This document shows positions 24,801-34,424 of a DNA stretch of 64,000 bases, one piece after another. The position numbers and the translations under genes were made by a program. Position 1 is the stretch's first letter. The number at the start of each line of letters is the position of its first letter. The notes beneath the pieces are model-generated. The model had not been told where the DNA came from. It did not search any database and was given only the letters and a program-made list of their open reading frames with translations. Source of the stretch: Drechslerella dactyloides (taxonomy: Eukaryota > Ascomycota > Orbiliomycetes > Orbiliales > Orbiliaceae); the NCBI GenBank assembly GCA_020064725.1, contig JAGTWJ010000010.1, positions 310,001 to 374,000 on the forward strand, read 5' to 3'.

Positions 24801-26256
24801 ACTATGATGCCACGAGCCAATGAGGGCAGGAGGGTGTGTGAGTGTGCATACCTGTTTTACGTGCATAATGCAAGCGCCAAGGAGTTTTTGGTGGGATTAT
24901 TCGGTATGGGTGCAGTCCTGCAGAGCCGTTGAGTCCAGGGGTTGATGGCATGGTTGGTAATCCTGTGGGATCCGAAGGTGTATGCCAGCGAGTCTATGGG
25001 GATGAGTGTGAGCCAGATGGCATAATATATACGCTCACTCGTGGACAACCCCGCAAAATCCTATAAACCGGTTAGTATGGGCATATGCGGCAGATATAGG
25101 ACTTTGACAATATCGAGGGACGGAGACCTCAAGCGAAAGGTATACTCATACCTGTATAGACCCAGTCCACCCACCATATAAGGCGGGATCTGGTCATAGT
25201 TGCAAGCTGATTACAACCGATTGGCTAGAGAGAGGCCAGGCCGTCTACCGATTAAGACCACTTAGATTGTGTTAAGATCTGAAGTCGTGGGTTTCTCCGT
25301 CCAAAGCAGAAAACCGCCATCTGAAAACGAACAGACTTTAGCCGGGGTTCTGTACAAGTGCGGATCCGGGACGCTTACTGCATCTTTATCACCTGATGTG
25401 AAACGATGGAACAAGATCATGGCTCAAGGTGCGTACGATGACACTATTGCCTTGATGGACTTTCAACTTAGACGGGTTTCGAGCTTGGCCATGCACTTGT
25501 TGAAGCTGGAGGGCAGAAGCAGCTCTGTTACTGCTTCCGAAGGATGGTTGGCAATGAGTAAATATTCATGAGTATGGATCCTATATAAAAGTTAGCGGGA
25601 TCCTCTATCTTAGAGAAGATTTTCGTACAGGGGCATCAATCGACGAGAGTTAACTCCCAAACTTACTAGCTTGGCACGTGGTTTCTAGACATCCATCATC
25701 AAAGCTTTGGGCACAGGGATCAGGTGATATCCCTATCAGAATAGCCGTGATACATGGATAGCGTTCTTTCAAGGTGATGGTCTTGTCTCGCCTGAGCACG
25801 AAGAGATGGTACAGAGCGGGAACAGAAATCTCGGATTCAACCAGTCAGAACGAATGAGATATAGCCAGAACGATGTTTCCTAGCTGCAGCCAACCTGCCT
25901 AAAGTTTTGTGATACGATCCCGCCTGTTGAGATGCAGATGGTGTACCTGCTTAGGTATATAGAGTCCATCGGATGATGAGGCGGAGAGTGTTGGTGTGGT
26001 ATTGTGTTATCTAAGGTTATCGCGATCTCTCGCTTAAGCTGTTCCTTGCAGCCAGCCAAGCTGCCACCCGCTTATGTAAGGCGTCTGATGGTAGTGGTGG
26101 CTTGAGCAAGAGCATCTAGTAATACCCGTATTAACTGTTAGTACCAGATGCTAATTAGTATATTCGCCATCGTGTAGTTGGAAGAATTAGTAGTAGCCCG
26201 ATAGACCGGAAGGAGAGCAGGTTATTTGGCGGGGACTGCTAATATTCTGCAGGGAT
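24801..26256. other. gene-free, A+T-leaning stretch
   Basis: Resembles the left edge of the window: short broken frames, many TA steps, no recognisable domain. A 100-codon frame at 25269-25571 (plus) has ordinary residue composition but no family resemblance and may be a decayed fragment. No terminal repeats or target-site duplications were found by eye. Confidence 0.45.
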
Positions 26257-26260
26257 GTGT

Positions 26261-26296
26261 TGCGGCAGCTTAGCTTAGCTGAGCTTAGCTGCCGCA
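26261..26296. promoter_or_regulatory. 36-bp imperfect palindrome upstream of the TAD3-like gene
   Basis: Arms TGCGGCAGCT and AGCTGCCGCA are perfect 10-bp inverted repeats around a 16-base centre made of AGCTTAGCT-like repeats. It sits 15 bp before an A+T-rich ATAAAAATTT box (26311-26320) and about 0.86 kb before the start codon. Position and symmetry suggest a dimeric transcription-factor site; no specific factor can be named. Confidence 0.5.
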
Positions 26297-26310
26297 GCTT
26301 TTTAGGGCGC

Positions 26311-27153
26311 ATAAAAATTTACAAAATAAACAGCGCTCTTCCTGCCAGCTGCCGTCTTCTGTCATCTCTCCTCCACCACAACCACCTCACCTCCACCTCT
26401 TCACCAACATCACCACCACCTCTTCTTCCTCTCCCTCTTGACCTCACCGACGGCTCTACACACGTACCAGCTTCCAGCTGTACCGCCGCTTGATATAGAC
26501 TTGTTCTATCTACCCTGCTTTGCGTTCGTTGTTCTCTGTGCATCTAGCCTGCAGCCTGTGACCACCGCGCTCTTTTGTCACTGCGATTGCTGCTATCTTC
26601 TGCTTTCAGTCAGTCAACAGACTAGCTCGGAGCACTTTCACCGGTACGTCTCCTCCCTTCCTCCCACTCTTCCTCTCTATCCAGCAGCTCTCTTCGCCGT
26701 TCTACCGAAGCTAACCTCTGTTGTTATCCTGCGAACTTTCTAGATCACACTCTTGCATCACCCTTTCGCTTCATAGCTCCCTTGAACCTCCTAGAACTTC
26801 TAGGCTCTTCCCAGACACAGCTACCATTCCCTGCTTCGGAAAGAAGAAGAACCTCTTTCATTCTTGTGTTCGGTGGTTTTCTCTGCCAACTTCCGAAACA
26901 GCAAAGCCATCCGTCTCACCATATATCGACAACCTTCTCCTTCCGAAACACATAAATCACGTCTTGATAAATTGCCTCCCGCAAAGATAAGTTCGTTTAT
27001 CAAGTCGCGAGACTCACCAGACCGTCTTCCGAACTTCAAACCTCAGGAGTTCCGTCTGACAAGACCCGGCCCTCCGACTAGGCTGTGGTATCTTGTGCTC
27101 TTGATCCTCCAGCCCTACTTTCTACGTTAGTCGAAATCATTCAGGCGAACAAA
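26311..27153 (+). promoter_or_regulatory. core promoter and long pyrimidine-rich leader of the TAD3-like gene
   Basis: Begins with a TATA-like ATAAAAATTT box at 26311-26320. From about 26340 to 27150 the plus strand is strongly C/T-rich (runs such as CTTCTTCCTCTCCCTC), typical of fungal transcription start regions and leaders. A good intron candidate lies inside: donor GTACGT at 26644, branch GCTAAC at 26710-26715, acceptor TTTCTAG ending at 26743 (100 bp). Stops occur in all frames before the start codon, so it is untranslated. An ACAAAATGGCT context marks the start at 27154. Confidence 0.6.
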
Positions 27154-30100
27154 ATGGCTACCCATAACGACCGTTCCGACAGGCCTGCTCAGGCGGATGC
27201 CTCCCGCAACGATGCCAACAATTCTGGGGATGGATTCCAAACCGTCCCTTTTCGCTCTCGTGGTCACTCATACGATCAGAACCGGCGAAGTAGCTACCAA
27301 GGTGGTTACAATAACAATTACAACAACCAAAATAGTGGACGACCTCATTCCGCCAATAGGTACTACAACAACTACAGAGATCGGTCGTCCAGCCAAGGAC
27401 GTCAGAACAACAGCTACCAGAGTAACTGGAACAATAACGGTGGCGGTAGTTGGAATAACGGTGGAAGACGATACAATAACGGAGGTGGTCACCGCGGTCA
27501 AGGAAATAACCGCTCGTCTTCTGGTGGGAGCCCTTATCCTTCCGGCTATAGCAGCTCCGGAGGAAGCAGAGCAGATTCACGTGGTCCCCCAGATACCTTT
27601 TCCACTTACAGAAACAACAGCTATAACTCAGGTGGCAGGCATCATAGCAGGGGGAATAGTCCCCCCGGCGGAAGCCAGGTCAGCGCTGACATTCATCAAA
27701 ACTCACCCGCATCGTTACCTACGGTTCCCTCGGTGTACGAGACTGCGGTTCCCAAGGTTGAGAATTCGCCGACCATCTCTCAACAAATGTCACCACTCCC
27801 ACCTCCAGCCAACACTGTCACCGTCACCGATAACCAACAAATCACCGTCACCGAGTCTACCGAAGCTACGGTCCCGACTTGCCCTCCCATCTCCGTCCCC
27901 ACTGTCATCCCCACCAGGCCTGAACTCCCTCCACTCGACACGAGCATCAGCCAAAGTAATATCACTGAAGGTGGAGAGGCAGACAGTCCCACCAAGAAGA
28001 AAAGAAGACGTAACAGGAGGAAGAAGAATGCGAAGTCAAAGGACGCCGACGATGCAAACGGAGAAGACGCAGACAATGAAGGAGCTAGTGGTTCCGAATC
28101 TGCTTCCGCGTCGCCGTTAGCCATCAGGTTTGGAGCGGATCTTATCACTGCCTCCATTGCTGTACCCCAGACCACCATTACCATGATTCCTGCTCCGGTT
28201 CCGGCAGCAGCCGAGCTTCAAACACCAGTCGAAGGCACGGTCGAAGGTGAACCTGTAACCGAAAGGGAACCTACAGTTGACCAGGAAGACGGTGATCAAC
28301 CAAAGGCGGACGGAGAGGTCGATAAGGAGTCCACTCGTCCATTGCTTGAGGAGTATCGTCGAAAGGACAGCCGTTTCAAAGTTCTCCCAACCCGCAGGGA
28401 GTTGACGGCCGCTATTGAGCAGAGTAAGATTCCTTCGTTCTGTCCGATCCGTCTTTATATCTGCACAAAGGCTAACTTTCTTTCGTAGTGGAGGTGTATA
28501 CCGTCGTCGTCCATAGTAGGGCCGCGAACGAGGTCGTAAAGTGGGTTCATCCCCTATCTGTATCTTTACCGAGTACATGTTCACAAGAACTAACATGCTT
28601 CGAACCAGCCTCATCAAGAAGATTACAGACAACCTCAAGGAAGGAGTTCCGGACTGCCAACACCTTCGCCGATTGGTGAAACCGGAAAACCTCCCACCAT
28701 CCCTCACTGGCTTGCCAGAAAGCCTATTTGTCGACTACTCCACCGAAAACCAGTCACCGACTACAAAGGTCAATCCCGATGGGTCCGTTGAAAATATCAT
28801 CAGGTCTCGTGGGGCTTCGCGGGCGCAACGACGCCGCCGCAACGCCTCATATCGGAAAGGCGAGAAACCTTTATATGTCATGCTGTGTCCGGTGGTAGCT
28901 ATGACTATCCGCGAGCTCTATGAAGCTCTCTCGGCTCATCCCCTCTTTGCCGGCGCCGACCTTGATTGCGAGGTTCCATTCGACTCACAGGACATCCCCC
29001 AGATCATCAAACACAAAGTCCCTCAATGGGCCCCGTGCAACCTCAAGCAAGCAAACCATTGGACCGAGAAGTATTGGCCGACTATTTATCGCCGTACCAA
29101 CCCATACGGTCCTCACCCATTCCTGACCAACAAATGGGAGGACAGATTGCATTTCCCGTATCCGGTGGAGGAGATGGAACACATCGAATTTGAAGGTACA
29201 GAGTTGACAATGGGCGAATACTACATGCGACTTGCTCGTAAGGTTGCCGAAGAAGGAGAGGCGAAGGGCGCCGGGCTTCGCATCGGATGTGTAGTCGTCG
29301 AGCTGAAAGAACCCGGTCCCAAGCATGGAAGGGTCGTCTGTGTCGCTCATGATGCCCGTCTTCAATCGCAAAATCCTCTTTCGCACGCCTGCTACCGTGC
29401 CATCTCGCTCGTCGGGCGGAAGAGAGTCGAAGTGACCGCCCGCCACAAGCCCAAGGTCAACATCCACGCTGTCAACGGCCCAAATTCGGTCATGGAGGAG
29501 GAGTTTTACGCAAAGGTCCCCGGCGATCCAGACGGTTATCTCATGAACGATCTTGTTGTTTTTATGACGCACGAGCCCTGTGTCATGTGCTCCATGGCTA
29601 TGGTTCATAGCCGCATTGGTTGTTTTGTCTTTGGCGAACCGATGGTCAGCGGTGGTCTCCATGCTGACCTCGCTCCTCCGGACGGTCATGGTCTTCCCGT
29701 CCGAGGTGTCACCGAGGAGGACGTTACTGCATACCGCGAGAGGCACAATATCACTGAAGCCGACCTGCGTCAACGACCAACCGCCGACGAAGGTCTTCTC
29801 GGGAGTGGTGAAAATGGAGACCCGAACGCTGAATACCAGATCAAGGTGAAGCTGCCTCCAGTCCGCAGCAGAGGTAAATACAGCGAAGAAAATGCTGCAA
29901 AGAAGGAGCTGTTCGTCAAGGAGATGGCAGCGAAACTAAGGCAGGAATGGGCTCCGATCGATCCCACTCTCAAAACTGACGAAGCTGTAATCGACGTCTG
30001 CAAGGACAAGGCCATCAGCAAGAAGATAAAGGAACGAGATATCGCCCACTACAAAGCTCTTAGAGCCGCTTTGATTGAGGAACGCGAGCTCCAGGAACAG

Positions 30101-31555
30101 GAAGCATCGGCTCGAGCCAGGATTGCCGCCAAGAAAGAGATCCAGCGAAAAGAGCACAAAATGGACCAAAGTACCCAGACGGCCAAGATCTTTGATACCA
30201 TTAAGGACGGCGAGGACCACCTTGGCGCTGTCGCTAATGTGAATATGGGTACCGCGGGCTCCAGTCGCGGGGACAGTGAATCTTTGACTCGTCTCACGAA
30301 GGAGAACCTCCGAGCCTTTGCCGAGAGTGCAAAGAACAGCGGAAACAAGACCGACGACCCGGAAGACGAAGATGAGTTCGCACAAACGCGCTCTGTCTAC
30401 GACCACCGCACTAAGAATGCAACTGAAATGGGCGGCGTCCCTGTCAAATTGACGTCGAAGGTCTCGGAGGACGACGAGCACGAAGACAGCAACATGTCGA
30501 CTCTTATTAAGAGCGAGAGAAAGGGTGACTCCAGCATGACCAACCACGATTCATCACGGGACAACAGCCCTGAAAGCCCGACCTTCGGCGGGCTGGGGAA
30601 AATCGATATCATTGGCGTGAACGAGGATAGGGACCCGAGTGCGAACATTGTTACGGCTGCTGCCGTGGTGGGGAAAGAGGAGGGTGCAGACAAAGGAGTG
30701 CTTGGTGAGGCGCAATTAACCATCACGGCGGAACGTGGCAGGAGTAGAATACCTGCACCGTTCAAGCCAGGGACGGGAGACTTCGTACCCGCTAATGTCG
30801 GCTACGTGTCGCCACCACGCCAATCCGAGACATCCCCCGAGTTCTACACCACTAGCGGCGGTGAAAACACTGCGGGTACTGCCGGATTGGAAGAGGAGAG
30901 TGATATGGACGTCGGCGCGGCCTTCGATCTTATGACGATGGAAGCGCCTGATACCGCCGATGGTGACGGGAATGAGAAGGCCAAAAAGAAGAAGAAAAAG
31001 AAGCGCAATCGTGGAAAGAAGAAGTCTCAAGCTGCTGCAGAAGCTGCTGCCGCAGACGAAAATACCGGCTCCGCTAAGACGGACGGGTTCGAGATTGTCG
31101 ACGCTAGTGAAGCGAAGAACGGCTCTCTCTCTGTTAAGGCAGATGCGACCACCAACAACTCCGCAACTCACGGCAGCTCGACCACCGCGCTGACTTCTAA
31201 CGAGCAGAACACGAGCACCACGGCTGCTGACGGTTCGCGTCCAGGTAGTCCTGGCGGTGCAGAGGAAGGAGACGGGGCGGATGCTAACGAGGAAGCGGCG
31301 GTCGAAGATGAAGAAGATCTCGAGCCGGATGAGTTGGTCCGACCTTCTCGCCCCTTCCGTGTCTTGCAGGAAAAGATCATCACCGGTGGTTTTCCCAAGT
31401 ACGATCAAGGTCCGGGCGACGGCTACGGTCTCTTCTGGCGCGAGAAGTTGAACTGGAAGTTCTTGTGCTTCCGATACCGCAAGCCTGAGTATGAAGAGGA
31501 GTGGGATGCTCAACTTGATTGGCAAGGACGCTCGAACGACCGCATCAGCGCCTAG
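27154..31555 (+). CDS. TAD3/ADAT3-like tRNA adenosine deaminase subunit domain inside a 1422-residue protein
   Basis: TAD3 is the non-catalytic partner of TAD2 in the enzyme that converts wobble A34 to inosine in tRNAs. Exons 27154-28423, 28489-28540 and 28609-31555, with introns of 65 and 68 bp (both with CTAAC branches), encode 1422 residues. Residues 1-190 are Asn/Gly/Arg/Tyr-rich, RNA-binding-like low complexity. About 410-700 matches the TAD3 N-terminal half: LPTRRELTAAIEQ, EVYTVVVHSRAANEV, CQHLRRLVKPENLPPSLTG, KVPQWAPCNLKQANHWTEKYWP. The deaminase fold spans about 640-800 with zinc ligands H700 and HEPCVMC (C765, C768). The usual catalytic Glu after the His is Cys702, as expected for a pseudo-catalytic subunit. 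The following 600 residues are acidic/basic low complexity with a KKKKKKKRNRGKKK block and a hydrophobic end (GYGLFWREKLNWKFLCFRY). TAD3 proteins are usually much shorter. The identity of the core is firm; the role of the flanks is unknown. Confidence 0.85.
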
Positions 31556-33184
31556 AGAAGCCATGACGTCGGTGGACGACAATTCTTCTATTCTTCCTCA
31601 CTCGACTTGTCTCACGATTTACAAATTTTCCTTTATCGTACGTTTTACTCGATGAGAGAACTGAACTGCATGGGCGGGGAATGGTGTTTTACAGGGGTTT
31701 CTTTTCCTTTTGCATCTGGGATTTTCTTTCTTTTATTCGAACGGGCGTATGAGGCGAACGTGCATGCATGGGGAGAGGAGGCGCGCGTAGGTTCACGTAC
31801 TGTCCGTCTACGTCGCCGAGGGTGCATGGACATGGCGTTCTTGTAAATCTCTATCCCGACTGTACTTTCTTTTTTTTCGTGCTTTCTTTACTTCTTTCTT
31901 TTATTGATTGTTCGGCGAATAAATGAGACGACGAGGTATACATGAATGCATCTGCATAGCGAGTGGTGTTTGTTATCTTTCAAGCCGTTTCGCGCACCTG
32001 CACGGTACTTGTCGTGGTGGGTTTTCTTAATGGAGATAGACTGATAGCTAGAGACTGGGAATAGGAAGGAATTCATCTCTACCGATATATATATATATAG
32101 TACTCGCATATGTAGATTGTGCCCTGTACGTCCCGATCTCGCGAATTATAGCAGGTACGAGACTGTTGCGTCTCTACTATCGGGGTTATTGCTCGCCTGT
32201 TGCAGAATTACCACCAAAGTTGCGCACGAACGGATATGCAGTCTCGGCCCGCCGATACTGAAAGAGGATACCTTTTGCAATGCAAGGAACAGATTTATCC
32301 GGATAGTTGTGACGTACATATACATACACGCTGGCCAAACAATGCGCTCGCTCCTACAAATTTATTTCTCTTTTCTGAGCGGACGATTCTACGGGGTAAA
32401 TTGTCGCCATTAAGTAAGCAAGCAAATGATGATCATCTACCTGGTAGAGCTAAATTCCAGAGTAGCTGCAGGACTACATAAGCTAGATCTGCTCATAGTA
32501 ATCCAGAAGATCGAACGGAATGTATTACTGCAAAGGAAAATTATCTTTATTATCTTTTCAAAACGGTGATACCACCTGCAAGAATTCATAATCGGAGACA
32601 TGCATAAGTTACATCATGTCTGCTGTTTCTCTGCCGAGTTGTGAATAACGCCAGGCTATGCTCGTCGAGACAAGTAACTGTGATCTCGCCGGGGGGTGAT
32701 AACCTCCATTCCAATCAGGCCGCCCACGGCGGGCGGCAAGATATTCGAGCTGGTAGCGGCGATTAACAAACACTAGGGCGCTTCCTTCGCTTCGGCTCTG
32801 AACAAGAGCGAGCAAACGTTAAACGCCCTCGCAAGCTTGGGAAAGTACTTGTAAACTTCAAACAATATGGGTACGCTACCCAAATGGCGATTTTAAGCTT
32901 TGAAATAGGATCTCCAGGTTCATCTTAATTTCACAACGTGGGTAAGTAAGTAAGTAAATAAATACTGCACAGTTACAAGGTTACAATTTCACTTTGACGG
33001 CGGGCTTAGCCCTCCGAAAGAGGCAATCGCCCGAAGCGGTAAAGCCACATTGTTGCAAATTACAAACGTTGCGTTGGTTTTCCGCACAAATTTTAGAATT
33101 TTATATTCGGTCACTAAGATACAGACGCTCGAACGACATGAAGAACCAGACTATCCCGCACACTTTTTTGTAGATTTTTATTTT
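31556..33184. other. downstream and intergenic region
   Basis: The first 500 bases are T-rich and likely hold the 3' UTR and polyadenylation region of the TAD3-like gene (AATAAATG at 31919). A TA microsatellite lies at about 32086-32098. A 68-codon minus-strand frame (32609-32815) has ordinary protein-like composition but no start context or recognised family. The rest is A+T-leaning with GTAA/AAGT repeats at 32941-32961. No gene called. Confidence 0.5.
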
Positions 33185-33340
33185 CCAAATTTTTTCTGAA
33201 TTTCAATTTTCGACTTTTTTCAAAGGTTTTCTTTTTCAACTTTTTTGATAGGTTTTATTTTTCAACTTTTTTCAAAGGTTTTTGTTTTCAACTTTTTTCA
33301 AAGGTTTTTGTTTTCAAATTTTTTCAAAAGATTTTTGTAT
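33185..33340. repeat. 26-bp T-rich tandem repeat, about six units
   Basis: Units start at 33185 (degenerate), 33211, 33237, 33263, 33289 and 33315, each exactly 26 bases, consensus CAACTTTTTTCAAAGGTTTTTGTTTT. The units at 33263 and 33289 are identical. The array ends 55 bases beyond the stop codon of the minus-strand gene at 33396-34166, so it falls in that gene's 3' flank, where it reads as A-rich sequence. Confidence 0.9.
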
Positions 33341-33395
33341 TTTATTGTTTTTTTTGCGATTTTTTGCCAGCTCTTCCCCCGCAGACGGCCATGCC

Positions 33396-34166
33396 CTAAG
33401 CGTCGTGGTTGGGGCCCCTCGTCCAGGATCGCTCGAGCAAATCCAAGTTCTCGGGAACCCGGATAGGCGCCAGGAGGTTCTCGATCGCGATGCGCTCCAG
33501 CGCATCGGGACGGCGGGTGGCGGAGAGGCCGTAGAAACGGAGGCTGCCATCCCAGTCAACCTCGGGCTCGACGGGACGAGCCGGCGTGATGGGTCTCACA
33601 TAGACCCCGGCAGGGGGAGCCGCCGACAGAAGGGGATCGTAGAAACCCCAGCCCTCCGCGTACCCGCTATCCTCCCCGAGGGCGCTGTCCATGGACTCAG
33701 CAGGACTAGCTTCCCGAGGGGGAGAAGTCGGGCCGCGCTCCAAACCCCAGGAGTCACGGAACCCGGAGAGGGAGGCGGGGACGGGGTCGCAAGCGGCGGT
33801 ACCGAACCTGACGGGGTCGCTTACGACCGTCAGGCGAGGAGGCTGCGGAACGGGCCCCGCGAAGCCGGCGAAGTCGGCGGACCCGCGAAGAGGAGAGGAC
33901 TCGACGGGCTCGGCGCCTTCTTCGATCGTCGGCAGAAGAAAAACAGGACCCGAGCGTCGAATTTCCGGTATAATTATAACCGGCCGTGGACTGGGCGCCG
34001 CGAGCGCGCGCGGCTCCACCACCTGGGGTGATGGTGGAAGCGGCTCCGGACGCGGTACAGCGAACGAAAACGGCCCGGACCACGTATAAAGTGGTCCGAG
34101 TACAGGAAGTTGACCTGTACCGGACCCTTGCCCGCCTGCGGGGCCACCGAAAGAAGGCGCAAACAT
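33396..34166 (-). CDS. unrecognised proline-rich protein, 256 residues
   Basis: I do not recognise a family. A single exon starts at the ATG in CCAAGATGTTT context; it is the first ATG of the frame, because the frame continues upstream only from non-ATG codons. The product is Pro-, Ser- and Gly-rich in its first two thirds, with no evident signal peptide or membrane segment. It ends with a more ordered-looking segment (VDWDGSLRFYGLSATRRPDALERIAIENLLAPIRVPENLDLLE, about 200-245). The coding stretch is visibly G+C-rich against A+T-rich flanks. Support for a real gene: a TATAAAG box about 250 bp upstream, a long C/T-rich leader, and codon-like composition. The opposite strand also has a 249-codon frame (33282-34031), but that one starts inside the T-rich repeat. 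It could be lineage-specific or recently arisen. Confidence 0.6.
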   Translation of the reverse strand: MFAPSFGGPAGGQGSGTGQLPVLGPLYTWSGPFSFAVPRPEPLPPSPQVVEPRALAAPSPRPVIIIPEIRRSGPVFLLPTIEEGAEPVESSPLRGSADFAGFAGPVPQPPRLTVVSDPVRFGTAACDPVPASLSGFRDSWGLERGPTSPPREASPAESMDSALGEDSGYAEGWGFYDPLLSAAPPAGVYVRPITPARPVEPEVDWDGSLRFYGLSATRRPDALERIAIENLLAPIRVPENLDLLERSWTRGPNHDA

Positions 34167-34424
34167 CTTGGAACTGTCGAAGAGTATTCTGACAGAAAGG
34201 AGTGTGGTCGAAGAAAGAAAAAAAAGACCGTGTAGACACAAGAGAGTGAGTGTCGACACGAAAGAGAGTGTGTAGAAACACAAAAAAAGAGAGTATACTG
34301 TGCTAAGGAACACAGAAAAGAGAGCGCGTACACAGAAACGAGTGTGTGTGCGAAAAGGAGGAGTTTGATGTAGTGAAGCAAAGGTCGGGACAGCAGCTGA
34401 GCAGGGGCGGGGGGCCGCTTTATA
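34167..34424 (-). promoter_or_regulatory. leader and TATA box of the proline-rich orphan gene
   Basis: Read on the minus strand, TATAAAG (34418-34424) is followed by about 250 bases of C/T-rich sequence up to the ATG. The leader contains degenerate 20-bp repeats with palindromic heads: GTGTAGACAC at 34230 and GTGTCGACAC at 34250-34259 (a perfect palindrome), then a related unit from 34270. Confidence 0.55.

Noticed and set aside
27085..27153. extended start of the TAD3-like protein at 27085
   Set aside because: The codon there is GTG; the first in-frame ATG with good context is at 27154.
33185..33340. CRISPR-like periodic repeat
   Set aside because: Units abut with no unique spacers and the genome is eukaryotic; this is a minisatellite.
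33282..34031. 249-codon plus-strand frame over the orphan gene
   Set aside because: It starts inside the T-rich tandem repeat and lacks a promoter-like region; the minus strand has the TATA box, leader and ATG context.
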